A stretch of 64,000 nucleotides of DNA from positions 248,001 through 312,000 of the forward strand of contig CAVPNY010000012.1 in assembly GCA_963706905.1 (NCBI GenBank), read 5' to 3'. Source of the DNA: CAVPNY01 sp963706905. GTDB taxonomy: Bacteria > Chloroflexota > Anaerolineae > Anaerolineales > UBA4823. Made by a program: the position numbers and the translations under genes. Positions 8,889-18,566 of this stretch are shown one piece after another. The notes below the pieces were generated by a model, which saw only the letters and a list, made by a program, of their open reading frames with translations, did not search any database and was not told the DNA's origin. Within the stretch, counting starts at the first letter, position 1, and the number at the start of each line of letters is the position of its first letter.

Positions 8889-9113
8889 TATTATCGAGGA
8901 TAGATAAATCCAATTACCGGATCTCAGTTAACTTCCAATCGCCAATCCCAAAACTCATCAATTTCGTAGTAGACCTATCATGAAATCTCCAAATCCATAT
9001 AATGATATCCGCCCTGAAAACGGCTTCCCGTTCAAATTCCCAAACTCGTCAACGATGGTGATCTTTGGCGCTTCCGGCGATCTCACCCATCGAAAGCTGA
9101 TTCCAGCGCTTTA

Positions 9114-9122
9114 TAACTTGTA
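9114..9122. repeat. Left copy of the 9-bp target-site duplication
   Basis: TAACTTGTA here is repeated exactly at 9211-9219, directly flanking the MITE. The two copies together with the restored zwf frame fix the insertion point. Confidence 0.9.
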
Positions 9123-9210
9123 GGACTTACGCAGTTGGTGGGAGGGTGGGGGTGTTTTGGCGGGCGTAGCCCGCCAAAACACCCCGCGTCCTCTTGAACT
9201 GCGTAACTTC
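9123..9210. mobile_element. 88-bp MITE inserted in zwf
   Basis: The element starts GGACTTACGCAGTT and ends AACTGCGTAACTTC, which are imperfect terminal inverted repeats with 12 of 14 bases matching. It is flanked by a perfect 9-bp duplication, TAACTTGTA (9114-9122 and 9211-9219). Inside is a perfect 17-bp inverted repeat (9149-9165 and 9169-9185) around GTA. It encodes nothing, so it must be mobilised by a transposase elsewhere. The 9-bp duplication fits several IS families and does not name one. Confidence 0.9.
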
Positions 9211-9219
9211 TAACTTGTA
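9211..9219. repeat. Right copy of the 9-bp target-site duplication
   Basis: Second exact copy of TAACTTGTA, on the right side of the MITE in zwf. Its first base follows the element's terminal repeat. Confidence 0.9.
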
Positions 9220-10618
9220 TAGAAAAGTGCGATTACCCAAATCCTTCTGTGTAGTAGGGTTCTCACGATCCGTATACACCCATGACCAGTTCCGCCAGAA
9301 TCTGCTCTCAGCGGCACGGGACCTTGCGGGAGAAGAAATCGACCAGGAGGATTGGCAAGAGTTTTCAAAACATATCTACTATTTCCCTGGAGATATCAAC
9401 AAGGCCTCTGATTTCAAAGAGTTATCTGGATTCTTGAACAATCTCGAGACGGGAATCAATCAACCCCATAACCGGATTTATTACCTAGCCATATCCCCCG
9501 AGTATTACGAAGATGTGATCGCACAGTTAGGCGCGATCACGACGGAAAAACAGATCTCTGGATGGAATCGGATCGTGATTGAAAAACCATTTGGACAAAA
9601 CTTAGAGACAGCGACGAGACTTAACCTGGCACTGCATACTGTTTTCGATGAAAAACAGATATACCGCATCGATCACTATCTTGGGAAAGAAACTGCTCAG
9701 AATATTCTGTTTCTCCGCTTCGCAAACACTATTTTTGAACCAATTTGGAACCGAACCTATATCGATCATGTCCAAATTACAGTAGCAGAGAATCTTACCA
9801 TCGGCCATCGCGGAGGATATTATGATAAAGCCGGTGTACTGCGGGATATATTCCAAAATCATCTAATTCAATTGCTGGCATTGATGACGATGGAACCTCC
9901 ATCATCTTTCAATGCCGATGCAGTACGCAACGAAATATACAAAGTCTTATCTGCAATGCGCCCAATCAAACCAGAGGCTGTATGGGAGCACACTGTACGT
10001 GGTCAATATCGAGGGTACCGCCAGGAAAAAGGAATTCCTCCAGACTCTAATACCGCGACCTTTGGGGTTGTCCGACTCTTCATTGATAACTGGCGTTGGC
10101 AAGGGGTACCTTTCTATCTACGCTCAGGAAAAGGTCTATCTGAAAAATGCAGCCAGATCATCCTGGAATTTAACGAACCTCCCCATGTGATGTTTCCAAT
10201 GCCGCCAGATAAGCAGATCCCGCCAAATCGGCTGGCATTATCTATCCAACCTGATGAAGGTATTCAGTTGCGTTTTGAGGCAAAAGTACCAGATACCGTC
10301 GCCGAGATGCGCTCCGTAGATATGACTTTCGATTATGACGCTTCCTTTGGGAAAAGCATCTTACCAGACGCATACGAGCGGTTATTGATGGACGTCTTTC
10401 ACGGGGACGCTTCGCTTTTCACTCGCAACGATGCCATCGAACTTGCCTGGAAATTTATCGATCCAATACAACGCGGTTGGGAAAGCGAATTCGCTCCCCA
10501 TTTAGAATTATACGAGACTGGTAGCTGGGAGCCGACCGAGGCGGCAAAGTTTATAGCCCGGGACGGTCGCCAGTGGCTAAATGGTCAGGAAACGGTTGCG
10601 TGAGGTTAAGTCTCCCGT

Positions 10619-11185
10619 TTAATCCTCATCTGCTTGGGTACGACGAATTAAGATAATTAGCCAGGCAGCCAGCAATATCCAAACCAAGCCTATTGTGGCC
10701 AGGATACCCAACTTGGTTTGATTGCTTTTTACTGCAATGAACGGAAGGGGAGTCTGAGTGATCGTCGGTTCGACTGGGGTTATCCTGGTAGAGGTTTTTG
10801 AGGGAGTAAAAGTCGGGTAGACCAGGGTAAACTGAGGCAATGGTACATAAGTCGTTGTCGGAGTCAAGGTGGCTGTGAAAGTCGCAGTGGGTGTGATCGT
10901 TACAGTGGGCGTAATCGTTGATGTAGGTATGGGAGTTGAGCTTCTGAACGGTGTAAAAGTCCTGGTTTGAGTGCGGGTAGGGGTAGGTGTTTTCGTCCGG
11001 GTTGGTCTGGGTCCTGTAGCTGAGGCAGTCGGGGTCTCTGTGGGGGTGATTCTGAAATCTTTCAAAATCAATGGAAGATATACTACCAAATCAACACTGG
11101 TATTTTCTTGAGGCGGACTATTAAATTGAGAAGAAAGACTCAGGAATAAAAGAATACAAGAAAAGAGAAATCGCAAGTGGTGCAT
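10619..11185 (-). CDS. Surface stalk protein: signal peptide, YLPLILK motif, Thr/Pro-rich region, C-terminal membrane anchor
   Basis: A 188-residue protein with a signal peptide at residues 1-20 and the short motif VVYLPLILKD soon after it. A long stretch made of PT, TPT and TIT units follows (about residues 50-140), and a membrane helix near the C-terminus ends in RRTQADED. The Thr/Pro region resembles O-glycosylated cell-wall linkers. There is no enzymatic domain. It is convergent with zwf. No function is assigned. Confidence 0.72.
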   Translation of the reverse strand: MHHLRFLFSCILLFLSLSSQFNSPPQENTSVDLVVYLPLILKDFRITPTETPTASATGPRPTRTKTPTPTRTQTRTFTPFRSSTPIPTSTITPTVTITPTATFTATLTPTTTYVPLPQFTLVYPTFTPSKTSTRITPVEPTITQTPLPFIAVKSNQTKLGILATIGLVWILLAAWLIILIRRTQADED

Positions 11186-11274
11186 TCTAGTTTAAATCTT
11201 ACAATGACTCGAAGGATAATGCAACTGTATAATAAATGCTCAGGAGATCATGCCTGAAAAAACATGGAGGCCCC

Positions 11275-12826
11275 TTGAACTCCAAGAAGCGAACCATTTT
11301 CTTTGCAATCATTATTTGCGTAATAATCATCATCCTTCTGTACGGCCCAACGGATAACTGGTCATGGGATCCGTCTTTTTACTATGCGCAGATGAGATCT
11401 CCCTTGATCGATAAAGATCTTGATTTTCGCAACGAGACACTCCCACCCAATGGAATATCCGATGTCACTGTCACCGGTCTACAACCCAGCCAATGGCCTA
11501 TCGGCCCGGGATTACTCTGGTCACCCTTTTTCCTGGCGGCACACTTGCTCGTGCTGATCACTCACCTATCAGATACCAGTGGTCTGTCGTTGCCGTATGT
11601 TGCATTTGTTTCAGCCGGCTCTACGCTGATCGGTTTGCTCGGAGGGATGATTACCTATCGAATCATGCCGTTATTTTGGTGGATTGAGAATATCAATTTT
11701 ATCTACGCTGGCAGCTCTATTTGCCAGCCCGCTCATTTTTTATTTATTCCGGCAGCCGATTATGGCGCACAGCACCAGCTTCTTCTCCTCCGCATTTCTG
11801 CTGCTTGCCAGCATACTTGCATTGAAGGGAGAGCTTCCACTCAATTGGACAGGCTTTGTGTTGGGCGTTGCAGTAGGCCTGTCCGGTTTGTTGCGCTGGA
11901 CAAACGCGTTACAGGCGATCATCCCAATGGGTGTTCTCGTAATCCTGGCGATCGATTCCTGGAAACTGAAGGATCAACAGCGAATGAGAGCTATCTTCCT
12001 TCAGGTTGCAGTTTTTATTGGCGCAGCCTTGCTCACATTCACCCCTCAAATGATCCTCTGGTATCGCTTGCATCATCGTTTTTTGATATACCCTTTCGTC
12101 ACAGATGGGTTTTCACTCAACGATGCAGTCACAAACATGATCAGTTTATTTATTCACACTAATCGTGGGCTGCTGTTTTGGTCTCCCTATCTCTTGATCG
12201 GATTGATTGGGATTTTCTGGCTTGAAGACCATCGCCTTCGAGCACTCCTGGCGATCTATTTGCTGGGATTTATTGTACTTCTGGGTTCCTGGTCAAACTG
12301 GTATGGGGGTGGTGGATATGGCCCGCGATTCTTTATTGAGGTCCTGCCCATCGCGGCGATCGGTTTCGTCGCCCTGTTTCAGAAATATAGAAAGAAACGC
12401 TATTGGGGCGTTGGCGTCAGCATTCTATTCATCCTGCTCATAATTCACCAAATTGGATTACTTCTAACGGTCGAACACGCTGCAACGCTAGCCTGGATCC
12501 CACTAGGCGACTATTTCACGGGCAAACCGCTCGGTATTTCAATTCTATGGGAGGGTCTGGGACAAATTATCCAGAATCCAGCGGTTCTGCTGCTGTCCCG
12601 TCCCTTTGTCCTGCCTGAAAGGCAGACGCTCCTCGTCACCCTGGTCAACGGTACCACAAGCCTCCGCTCGTTAATGCTACCTGTGACAGCGCTCTTGATA
12701 GTCCCTGCTGGACTACTTTTATTTTGGTTTCTGGTTAAGAATCAGAAATCCCGTTGGATCGGTTTTACCGCTCTGGCATTATTCCTTTGGATGATCGTCT
12801 GGGACATCATTCTTCTCTCAGTTTAA
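11275..12826 (+). pseudogene. Multi-pass membrane protein (GT-C-like), frameshifted
   Basis: Two frames meet near 11680 to form a protein of about 516 residues with some ten membrane segments. The large loop after the first segment (WSWDPSFYYAQMRSPLIDKDLDF) resembles lipid-linked-sugar glycosyltransferases of GT-C fold, which carry acidic residues in this loop. The conserved stretch LFRQPIMAHSTSFFSSAFLL sits in the second half. One extra base near TTTTGGTGGATTG breaks the frame. The TTG at 11275 is preferred over the ATG at 11236 because a GGAGG lies 5 bases upstream. Substrate unknown. Confidence 0.65.
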
Positions 12827-12838
12827 GAAAACACCCCA

Positions 12839-12847
12839 TGATATAAT
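12839..12847 (+). promoter_or_regulatory. Extended -10 promoter of the ABC-F leader
   Basis: TGATATAAT contains a perfect TATAAT (12842-12847) preceded by the extended TG motif. The -35 region is poor, as is usual with extended -10 promoters. Transcription would start near 12854, about 130 bases before the ABC-F start codon. Confidence 0.55.
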
Positions 12848-12878
12848 CAGTTCGGCTTTTTCACCTGGAGCATATCAA

Positions 12879-12896
12879 ATGCAGAATCACCTGTAG
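12879..12896 (+). CDS. Five-residue leader peptide MQNHL upstream of ABC-F
   Basis: ATG CAG AAT CAC CTG TAG is preceded by a GGAG eight bases upstream, so it should be translated. It lies between the predicted promoter and a terminator hairpin that ends just before the ABC-F gene. Such short ORFs sense ribosome stalling in attenuators of ABC-F resistance genes. The peptide itself is probably of no consequence. Confidence 0.45.
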   Translation: MQNHL

Positions 12897-12937
12897 ATCC
12901 ATAGTGTTGTTTAGGGAATAGCCCTGCTGATCGATTC

Positions 12938-12967
12938 CAGCCGGTGGCGAATGCCCCGGCTGTTTTT
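12938..12967 (+). terminator. Terminator/attenuator in the ABC-F leader
   Basis: CAGCCGG (12938-12944) pairs with CCGGCTG (12956-12962), followed by TTTTT (12963-12967). It lies only 17 bases before the ABC-F start and after its promoter, so it would end transcription before the gene unless it is disrupted. Confidence 0.65.
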
Positions 12968-12983
12968 CTACAGGAACTTGCAT

Positions 12984-14617
12984 ATGCTTACCGCTCACCA
13001 TCTCAATAAATCCTATAACGTCAAAACAATCCTGCATGACATCTCAATAACCATCAACCCAAGGGATCGGTTGGGGCTGATTGGGCCAAACGGGAGTGGA
13101 AAAACCACTTTGCTGCGCATCCTGGCAGGGTTAGAAGAAGCTGACTCGGGTGTGATCACCCTAAATCAGCCAGATATCCGCATCGGTTATCTGGCGCAAG
13201 GGCTGCAGATCGATCCTGATATGAAGGTTGGCGAGTTGCTTCAGGATAGCGCCGGCGACTTGAGCATCTTGGAGCAGCAACTTACAAACATCACCTCCCA
13301 GATGATCTTAGAACCCGAACGGCCGGACCTGCAACTCGACTACAACCTCGCCATCGAACGAATGAATTGGATCCAGCAGAATCGAAATCACTCATATAGT
13401 GTTCTGGGGTCACTCGGGGTGGATGCATTCGATGCCGATAAGACAATAGGATCGTTAAGCGGTGGGCAGAAGACCCGTTTAGCCCTGGCCAGAATCCTGC
13501 TGATCAGCCCGCAGGTTCTGCTCCTTGATGAACCGACCAATCACCTGGATATTTCCATGCTCGAATGGCTGGAATCCTGGCTGGCCAATTACCCAGGCGG
13601 GGCGTTAATTGTCTCGCATGATCGGGCTTTCCTGGATAATACAGTCAATTCGATCCTTGATTTGGATCCTATTACCCAAACTATCCACCAATACAAGGGA
13701 AATTATTCAGATTACCTGGATCAATACCTGGCGGAGCAAGAAAGACTCGACGCCTTGTATCGAGACCAGGTGTATCAAATTCAGAAAATGCGCCGGGATA
13801 TCCAGCGCACCAAACAGCAATCACTGCACGTTGAACTCACCACCACCTCCCGTCAACCGGGGGTGCGCCGTATAGCAAAGAAGGTTGCCCGGAAAGCCAA
13901 ATCGCGCGAAAAGAAGCTTGAACGGTTTCAAGAATCCGATGATCGGGTTGATAAACCGAAATTATCCTGGCAAATGAAGCTAGAATTCAGTCCCATTACC
14001 CATTTAAGTCAGGAGATCCTCCGGACCGAACAGATGGCAATCGGCTACCCAGACCTGGCACCATTCTTGCAGGATATTAACCTGGTGATCCGGGGCGGGG
14101 AGCGGATTGCTCTCACCGGTCCGAATGGCGGCGGAAAGACAACCTTAATGCGCACAATTACCGGCGAGCTACCCCCCCTGCATGGATCAGTCCACATCGG
14201 TTCGAGCATCAAAACGGGATACATGCCTCAAGAACAGGAGTTCACCAATTTGACTCATTCCGCTTTGGAAATCATCCAAACAAGCGCCGCACTCAATGAC
14301 ACCGACGCCCGAACTTATTCTGCACAAGTTCCTTATAAGCGGGGATGATTCGCTTCGACCGGTGGGTGAACTAAGTTATGGCGAACGCGCCCGCCTGGCT
14401 ATTGGCGACACTGGTTGTCAAGGGTTGTAATTTCCTGCTCCTGGATGAACCTATAAATCACCTGGATATCCCCTCCCGGTTGCGATTCGAACAGGCCCTC
14501 CACCAATTTGAAGGCACTGTTCTAATGGTTGTCCACGACCGTTACTTTATCCAGCGCTATGCATCCCAAGTGTGGGTTTTGGAAGATCGATCCTTGCGTC
14601 AAATAGTTCATTTATAA
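12984..14617 (+). pseudogene. ABC-F ATPase (ribosome-protection/translation-factor type), two frameshifts
   Basis: Two ABC domains are joined by a charged linker with no membrane part. The first domain has Walker A GPNGSGKTT, signature LSGGQKTRLALAR and Walker B LLLDEPTNHLD. The linker contains QKMRRDIQRTKQQS. The second domain has Walker A GPNGGGKTT, signature LSYGERARLA and LLLDEPINHLD. ABC-F proteins bind the ribosomal E site and either protect it from antibiotics or tune translation. One extra T near 14318 and one extra A at 14401 break the second domain; without them the frame continues to a stop at 14617. The leader with an attenuator suggests antibiotic-induced expression. Confidence 0.85.
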
Positions 14618-14641
14618 TTAGTAGAAAGAGACAAACGACCC

Positions 14642-17600
14642 ATGAAACGTTTCTTGATTCCTTTCATTCTCCTCTTTTCAATCGCATTTATCCTTCTGAT
14701 CAATTCACTGCAATCTCAGGCAGCTTCACTACCGCAGAAGTCTACGCCAACTTCACCAGATGAGGATATCGTTGCAATTGAACAGGCCATTATGGAAGCG
14801 ATTTCCGATCAGAGGGAAACGGTTCTAGCTTACGTGGTAAATGAAGTCAGTGTAGCTGAAACTCGCATATCTGAGGATGACAAATGGGCCGCATCTTACA
14901 CCGTGATGATCGACCCTGAAACTGGGGAGGTCATCCCGTCCGAACCCGGACTGGTAATATCCCTGCGAACGAATACTGGCTGGAATGTAGCCATACCGAC
15001 CGATCAGGACTGGACCGCACTCGTCGAAAGCGCTCCAACAGATATCGTTCCCGATAGCGTCAAAGAAACCTATTTGGAAATGGAAGCGTTTTTTGCTCAG
15101 GCAGCCCCCACGGCGCCGATTGGTGGTTTCCTTCTTCCTTGGGAGGCAGGAAAAACGGTTTATCTCTCTCGCAGCACGGCCCATGACGCAGATATCCCCA
15201 GCGGGAATGCTCATTATGGGTTTGACTTTTACATTTCCAAAACCATGTTTGATTTATATGCAGCCAGAGCGGGCACTGTCTGGCGAGCGAGATGGGATGT
15301 TCCCAATGGAGATGCCAGTGATGCGGGTAACTTCATTGTTATTCAAGACACCACCACAACTCCAGCCACATACCACCTTTACCTGCATCTGGCTCAAAAC
15401 AGTATTCCACCTGAGCTGCGTGTAAAGGGCACACCTGTTTCACAAGGACAGTTTATCGGCATAGCAGATGACACCGGCGCCAGCACTGGGCACCATCTCC
15501 ATTTCCAGGCGCACACAAACCCCAACTCATATTGGGGAAGATCGGTCGATATCACTTTTAATGATGTTGACATCAACGGAGGACGACCGCGCCGCTCTGT
15601 TGATGCTGAATACTGTGATTGGCCGGGTGATGTATGCCAGGTGTATCGGTCTGACTATGTATCAGGCAATACCATCAATGCGGGGGACACCGTTCCTCCC
15701 ATCGGTGATCTGGTCGAACCAGAAACCGGGCTTGTATTAAATACATCTACCCTCCACATCGAGGGTTGGGCAACCGACCTTGAAAGCGGTCTGGATTACG
15801 CTCAATTGATCGCCCTTTATGACAATACTTGGCATGAGATCGGTGACCCGATCAGCGCGCTGACATTTGGATACGATTGGAATCTATGTTCACAAAATGT
15901 CCCGGATGGTCCAGTGAGCCTCGCACTGCGCATCTGGGACCAAAACGGCAATCCAGCCAACGGTATGCCAGGATTGCGTCATTTCACTAAGGATTTCAAC
16001 TGCATCCCACCTCCGCCAGCCTGTTTGCCTTCAGCCAACCAGGCTGCTATCTTTTCATCTAACGATTTCGGAGGCGAGTGCACACTTTTAGGAAAAGGTG
16101 AATACTCCGAGGCGAGCTCCTTTGGCAACGTTGGCGACAACGATGTTCAATCCATAATCATCGGTACCAATATTCTCGCTACCCTATATGACAATGAGGA
16201 CTTTACCGGGCGGGCGGAAACATTTTCCATTAATGATCCCAGCCTGGAAGACAATCTGATCGAAAATAACCGGACCAGTTCGATCAATATCAGTGACAAG
16301 AATGATCAACCCAACACACCCAGTGAATTAACCGCTCCCGATGAAGAATCCACTTTTGTGGAGGGATCTTCGATAAGCCTTGCCTGGCAGGACTCTGGCG
16401 GTGGAACGGAATTTCAAGCCCAAATCATCACTCCAAGTGGTGATCGTAATTCACCCTGGCTGGAACAGCCCGTCTGGAAACTAGATGATCTCTATCTCGT
16501 GCAGGGCACGTATCTATGGCGGGTCCGCTCAAGGAACTGCGAAGATACATCCTGTCGAAGCGCATGGAGCGGCTACTCGACCTTTACCATCACCCCCGCT
16601 GATCCATTGCCCGATCCAATTGATCTGCCTTTCACCGATGACGTCGAAGATGGCGTTGGTGATTGGCAGGCTACCGGACTGTGGAATCGACTCAAAAAGG
16701 CTGATCGCGCCCGAGGTGGCTCTTATGCCTGGTACTATGGGGATCCATCTCTGCTCCATTATGAGGATGGGACTGCCAATACCGGCGATCTGACGTCTCC
16801 CCCAATCAACGTAACTAATTCCGATTCAACATTGAGTTTCTGGTATCGCTATGATACCGAGTCTCATAGCAAGCACTTTGATCAGCGCTGGGTGCAAATC
16901 TCTATTGATGGGGGACCATTCCAGAACGAAGTCCAGCTCATCGATGACGTGATGCTCTATGATGATTCGTCCCAAATATGGCTACAAAAACGCGTCGATC
17001 TAGCCAAGTATGCTGGTAAGACGATCCAGATTCGCTTCCATTTTGAGACTCTCGATCCGCAGAGAAATGCCGATTTCGAGGGGTGGTTTATCGATGACCT
17101 CGAGATCGCTGCGAACCCAATCCTGGATTGCCGCGATAGCGACAATAACCTTGAACATGCTACCCTGATCGAGTTCGGCCAGACCAAGAATAAAGTTATT
17201 TGCCCATCCGGCGACGTGGATTACTTCAAGTTTACCGCCAATGCAGGCGACCGGATCAGCGCTGATATCACCACTCCAACCGAAAACCGGCCTGACGGCT
17301 TGGATCTCATTCTATTCTTGATTGACGGGGATGGTGAGTCCGTGCTGGCCACCCATGACGATGAGATCTATGCGGTGCAACTTGACCCCCACCTCGGTTA
17401 CCAGATCACCAGATCCGGGACTTATTACCTGAAAGCCCGCCTGTGGGCTCACCCAAGGTATGGTGATGAAGATTTTTCATACAGGCTCAAGTTAGTTAAA
17501 GATAACAGCAAACCGGTTGCAGCATTCAAAGATTTCGCCAGCGGCTCGTTTATTCCAGGCAGCGAACCATTCACTCTATCCCTGGAGGCCGAAGACAGCC

Positions 17601-18565
17601 TCAGCGGAATCGCCCATGTACAGTTCCTCTTTCATGCAGGGGATTGGCAGGCGGGATGGCAGGATTTGGGATCAGATTGGGACAGTTCTGATGGCTGGGG
17701 CGTTGAATTCGACCCGACTGCATTGGGAGAACAGAATAATCTGGCTTTCTTTGCCCATGTATATGACTGGGCAGGTAACTGGGCCGGGATCGCAGCGTGG
17801 GACCTGGCTATCGACCAGTCTTCGCCAGTCAGTGCGATGGAAAGTCTCCCCAGCCAACAGGCCAGCACAGCCATCTCTCTCGGATGGACAGCCAGCGATA
17901 ATCTCTCAGGGATCGATCACTTCGATTTACAGTCCCAAGCGAATAGCGGCTCCTGGGTCGATTTCTCACCCGATCCGTCTGGGAATACAAGCCAGATGTG
18001 GTTCATCAGTCAGCCGGGTGTGAAGTACGGCTTCCGGTTGCGCGCCGTCGACCGCGCGGGTAACACCGAGGCCTATCCGACTTCTGCAGAAACTTCGACC
18101 ACCGTGCCGTCAGCAGCAACGCTTTGCTCTTCGCCGGATACCTGGGATACCAGCACAAGCACCAACGATAACAGTGCGAGCAAGGCAACCGTGATCGCCG
18201 TCGGCTCACCAGCCCAAAGGCACAACTTCTGTAATCCACTCTCAACGGACCGGGCAAATGACGAAGATTGGATCAGATTTATCGTGGAAGCTGGCAAGGT
18301 GTATTCCATCCTTGCATATCCACGGGTAGCAACAAGCGCTGCCAACCTGGAGTTATATGCTGGGAACGGCACAACTTTGTTAGCCAGCAACTTGCCACTG
18401 AACCTTGGCAATCCAACTGCACTGCTCTGGTTAGCCGATCGGAGCGGGAGTATTTATGTTCGTGTCCGCCATATTGACGGCCGGATACTCGGAAATCCGA
18501 TCACCTATGATTTGATCGTGGCTGAATCTGGGCAGATCTACTTGCCTGTTATACAAAGGAAATAG
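14642..18565 (+). CDS. Large secreted M23-family metallopeptidase with beta/gamma-crystallin, Fn3-like and PPC domains
   Basis: A 1307-residue protein with a signal peptide (residues 1-28). The M23 (LytM) domain at about residues 165-305 keeps the zinc and catalytic residues: His191 and Asp195 in AHYGFDF, His249 in LYLHL and His285/His287 in GHHLHF. Next come an Ig-like segment, a beta/gamma-crystallin-like repeat (residues 470-550), a Fn3-like module, a jelly-roll resembling immune-inhibitor-A C-terminal domains (residues 660-830), a PPC domain, Ig-like repeats and a second PPC domain. The last residues are IYLPVIQRK. It probably cuts peptidoglycan crossbridges or surface peptides outside the cell. 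It is the first gene of a tightly packed glycan operon. Confidence 0.86.
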   Translation: MKRFLIPFILLFSIAFILLINSLQSQAASLPQKSTPTSPDEDIVAIEQAIMEAISDQRETVLAYVVNEVSVAETRISEDDKWAASYTVMIDPETGEVIPSEPGLVISLRTNTGWNVAIPTDQDWTALVESAPTDIVPDSVKETYLEMEAFFAQAAPTAPIGGFLLPWEAGKTVYLSRSTAHDADIPSGNAHYGFDFYISKTMFDLYAARAGTVWRARWDVPNGDASDAGNFIVIQDTTTTPATYHLYLHLAQNSIPPELRVKGTPVSQGQFIGIADDTGASTGHHLHFQAHTNPNSYWGRSVDITFNDVDINGGRPRRSVDAEYCDWPGDVCQVYRSDYVSGNTINAGDTVPPIGDLVEPETGLVLNTSTLHIEGWATDLESGLDYAQLIALYDNTWHEIGDPISALTFGYDWNLCSQNVPDGPVSLALRIWDQNGNPANGMPGLRHFTKDFNCIPPPPACLPSANQAAIFSSNDFGGECTLLGKGEYSEASSFGNVGDNDVQSIIIGTNILATLYDNEDFTGRAETFSINDPSLEDNLIENNRTSSINISDKNDQPNTPSELTAPDEESTFVEGSSISLAWQDSGGGTEFQAQIITPSGDRNSPWLEQPVWKLDDLYLVQGTYLWRVRSRNCEDTSCRSAWSGYSTFTITPADPLPDPIDLPFTDDVEDGVGDWQATGLWNRLKKADRARGGSYAWYYGDPSLLHYEDGTANTGDLTSPPINVTNSDSTLSFWYRYDTESHSKHFDQRWVQISIDGGPFQNEVQLIDDVMLYDDSSQIWLQKRVDLAKYAGKTIQIRFHFETLDPQRNADFEGWFIDDLEIAANPILDCRDSDNNLEHATLIEFGQTKNKVICPSGDVDYFKFTANAGDRISADITTPTENRPDGLDLILFLIDGDGESVLATHDDEIYAVQLDPHLGYQITRSGTYYLKARLWAHPRYGDEDFSYRLKLVKDNSKPVAAFKDFASGSFIPGSEPFTLSLEAEDSLSGIAHVQFLFHAGDWQAGWQDLGSDWDSSDGWGVEFDPTALGEQNNLAFFAHVYDWAGNWAGIAAWDLAIDQSSPVSAMESLPSQQASTAISLGWTASDNLSGIDHFDLQSQANSGSWVDFSPDPSGNTSQMWFISQPGVKYGFRLRAVDRAGNTEAYPTSAETSTTVPSAATLCSSPDTWDTSTSTNDNSASKATVIAVGSPAQRHNFCNPLSTDRANDEDWIRFIVEAGKVYSILAYPRVATSAANLELYAGNGTTLLASNLPLNLGNPTALLWLADRSGSIYVRVRHIDGRILGNPITYDLIVAESGQIYLPVIQRK

Positions 18566-18566
18566 A

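Larger units (their letters stand above)
8980..10603 (+). pseudogene. zwf: Glucose-6-phosphate dehydrogenase interrupted by a MITE
   Basis: The first 47 codons (8980-9120) end at a TAG that belongs to the target-site duplication and the inserted element. The rest of the enzyme continues from about 9211. Removing the 88-bp element and one 9-bp duplication restores one uninterrupted frame of 508 residues, the normal G6PD length, with the nucleotide-binding GASGDLTHRKL at the N-terminus joined to NLYRK and the active-site RIDHYLGKE downstream. The oxidative pentose-phosphate entry enzyme should therefore be inactive, because the piece that could be translated from inside the element (TTG at 9194) lacks the NADP-binding Rossmann motif. 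The net insertion of 97 bp also shifts the frame. Confidence 0.9.

Noticed and set aside
9123..9210. REP element or integrative-element attachment site
   Set aside because: Terminal inverted repeats with a 9-bp duplication and a restored zwf frame show a transposition event, not a site-specific attachment or an extragenic REP.
10780..11050. Repetitive GT/GTC-rich stretch on the plus strand
   Set aside because: It is the reverse complement of the Thr/Pro-rich stalk coding sequence and has no separate function that I can support.
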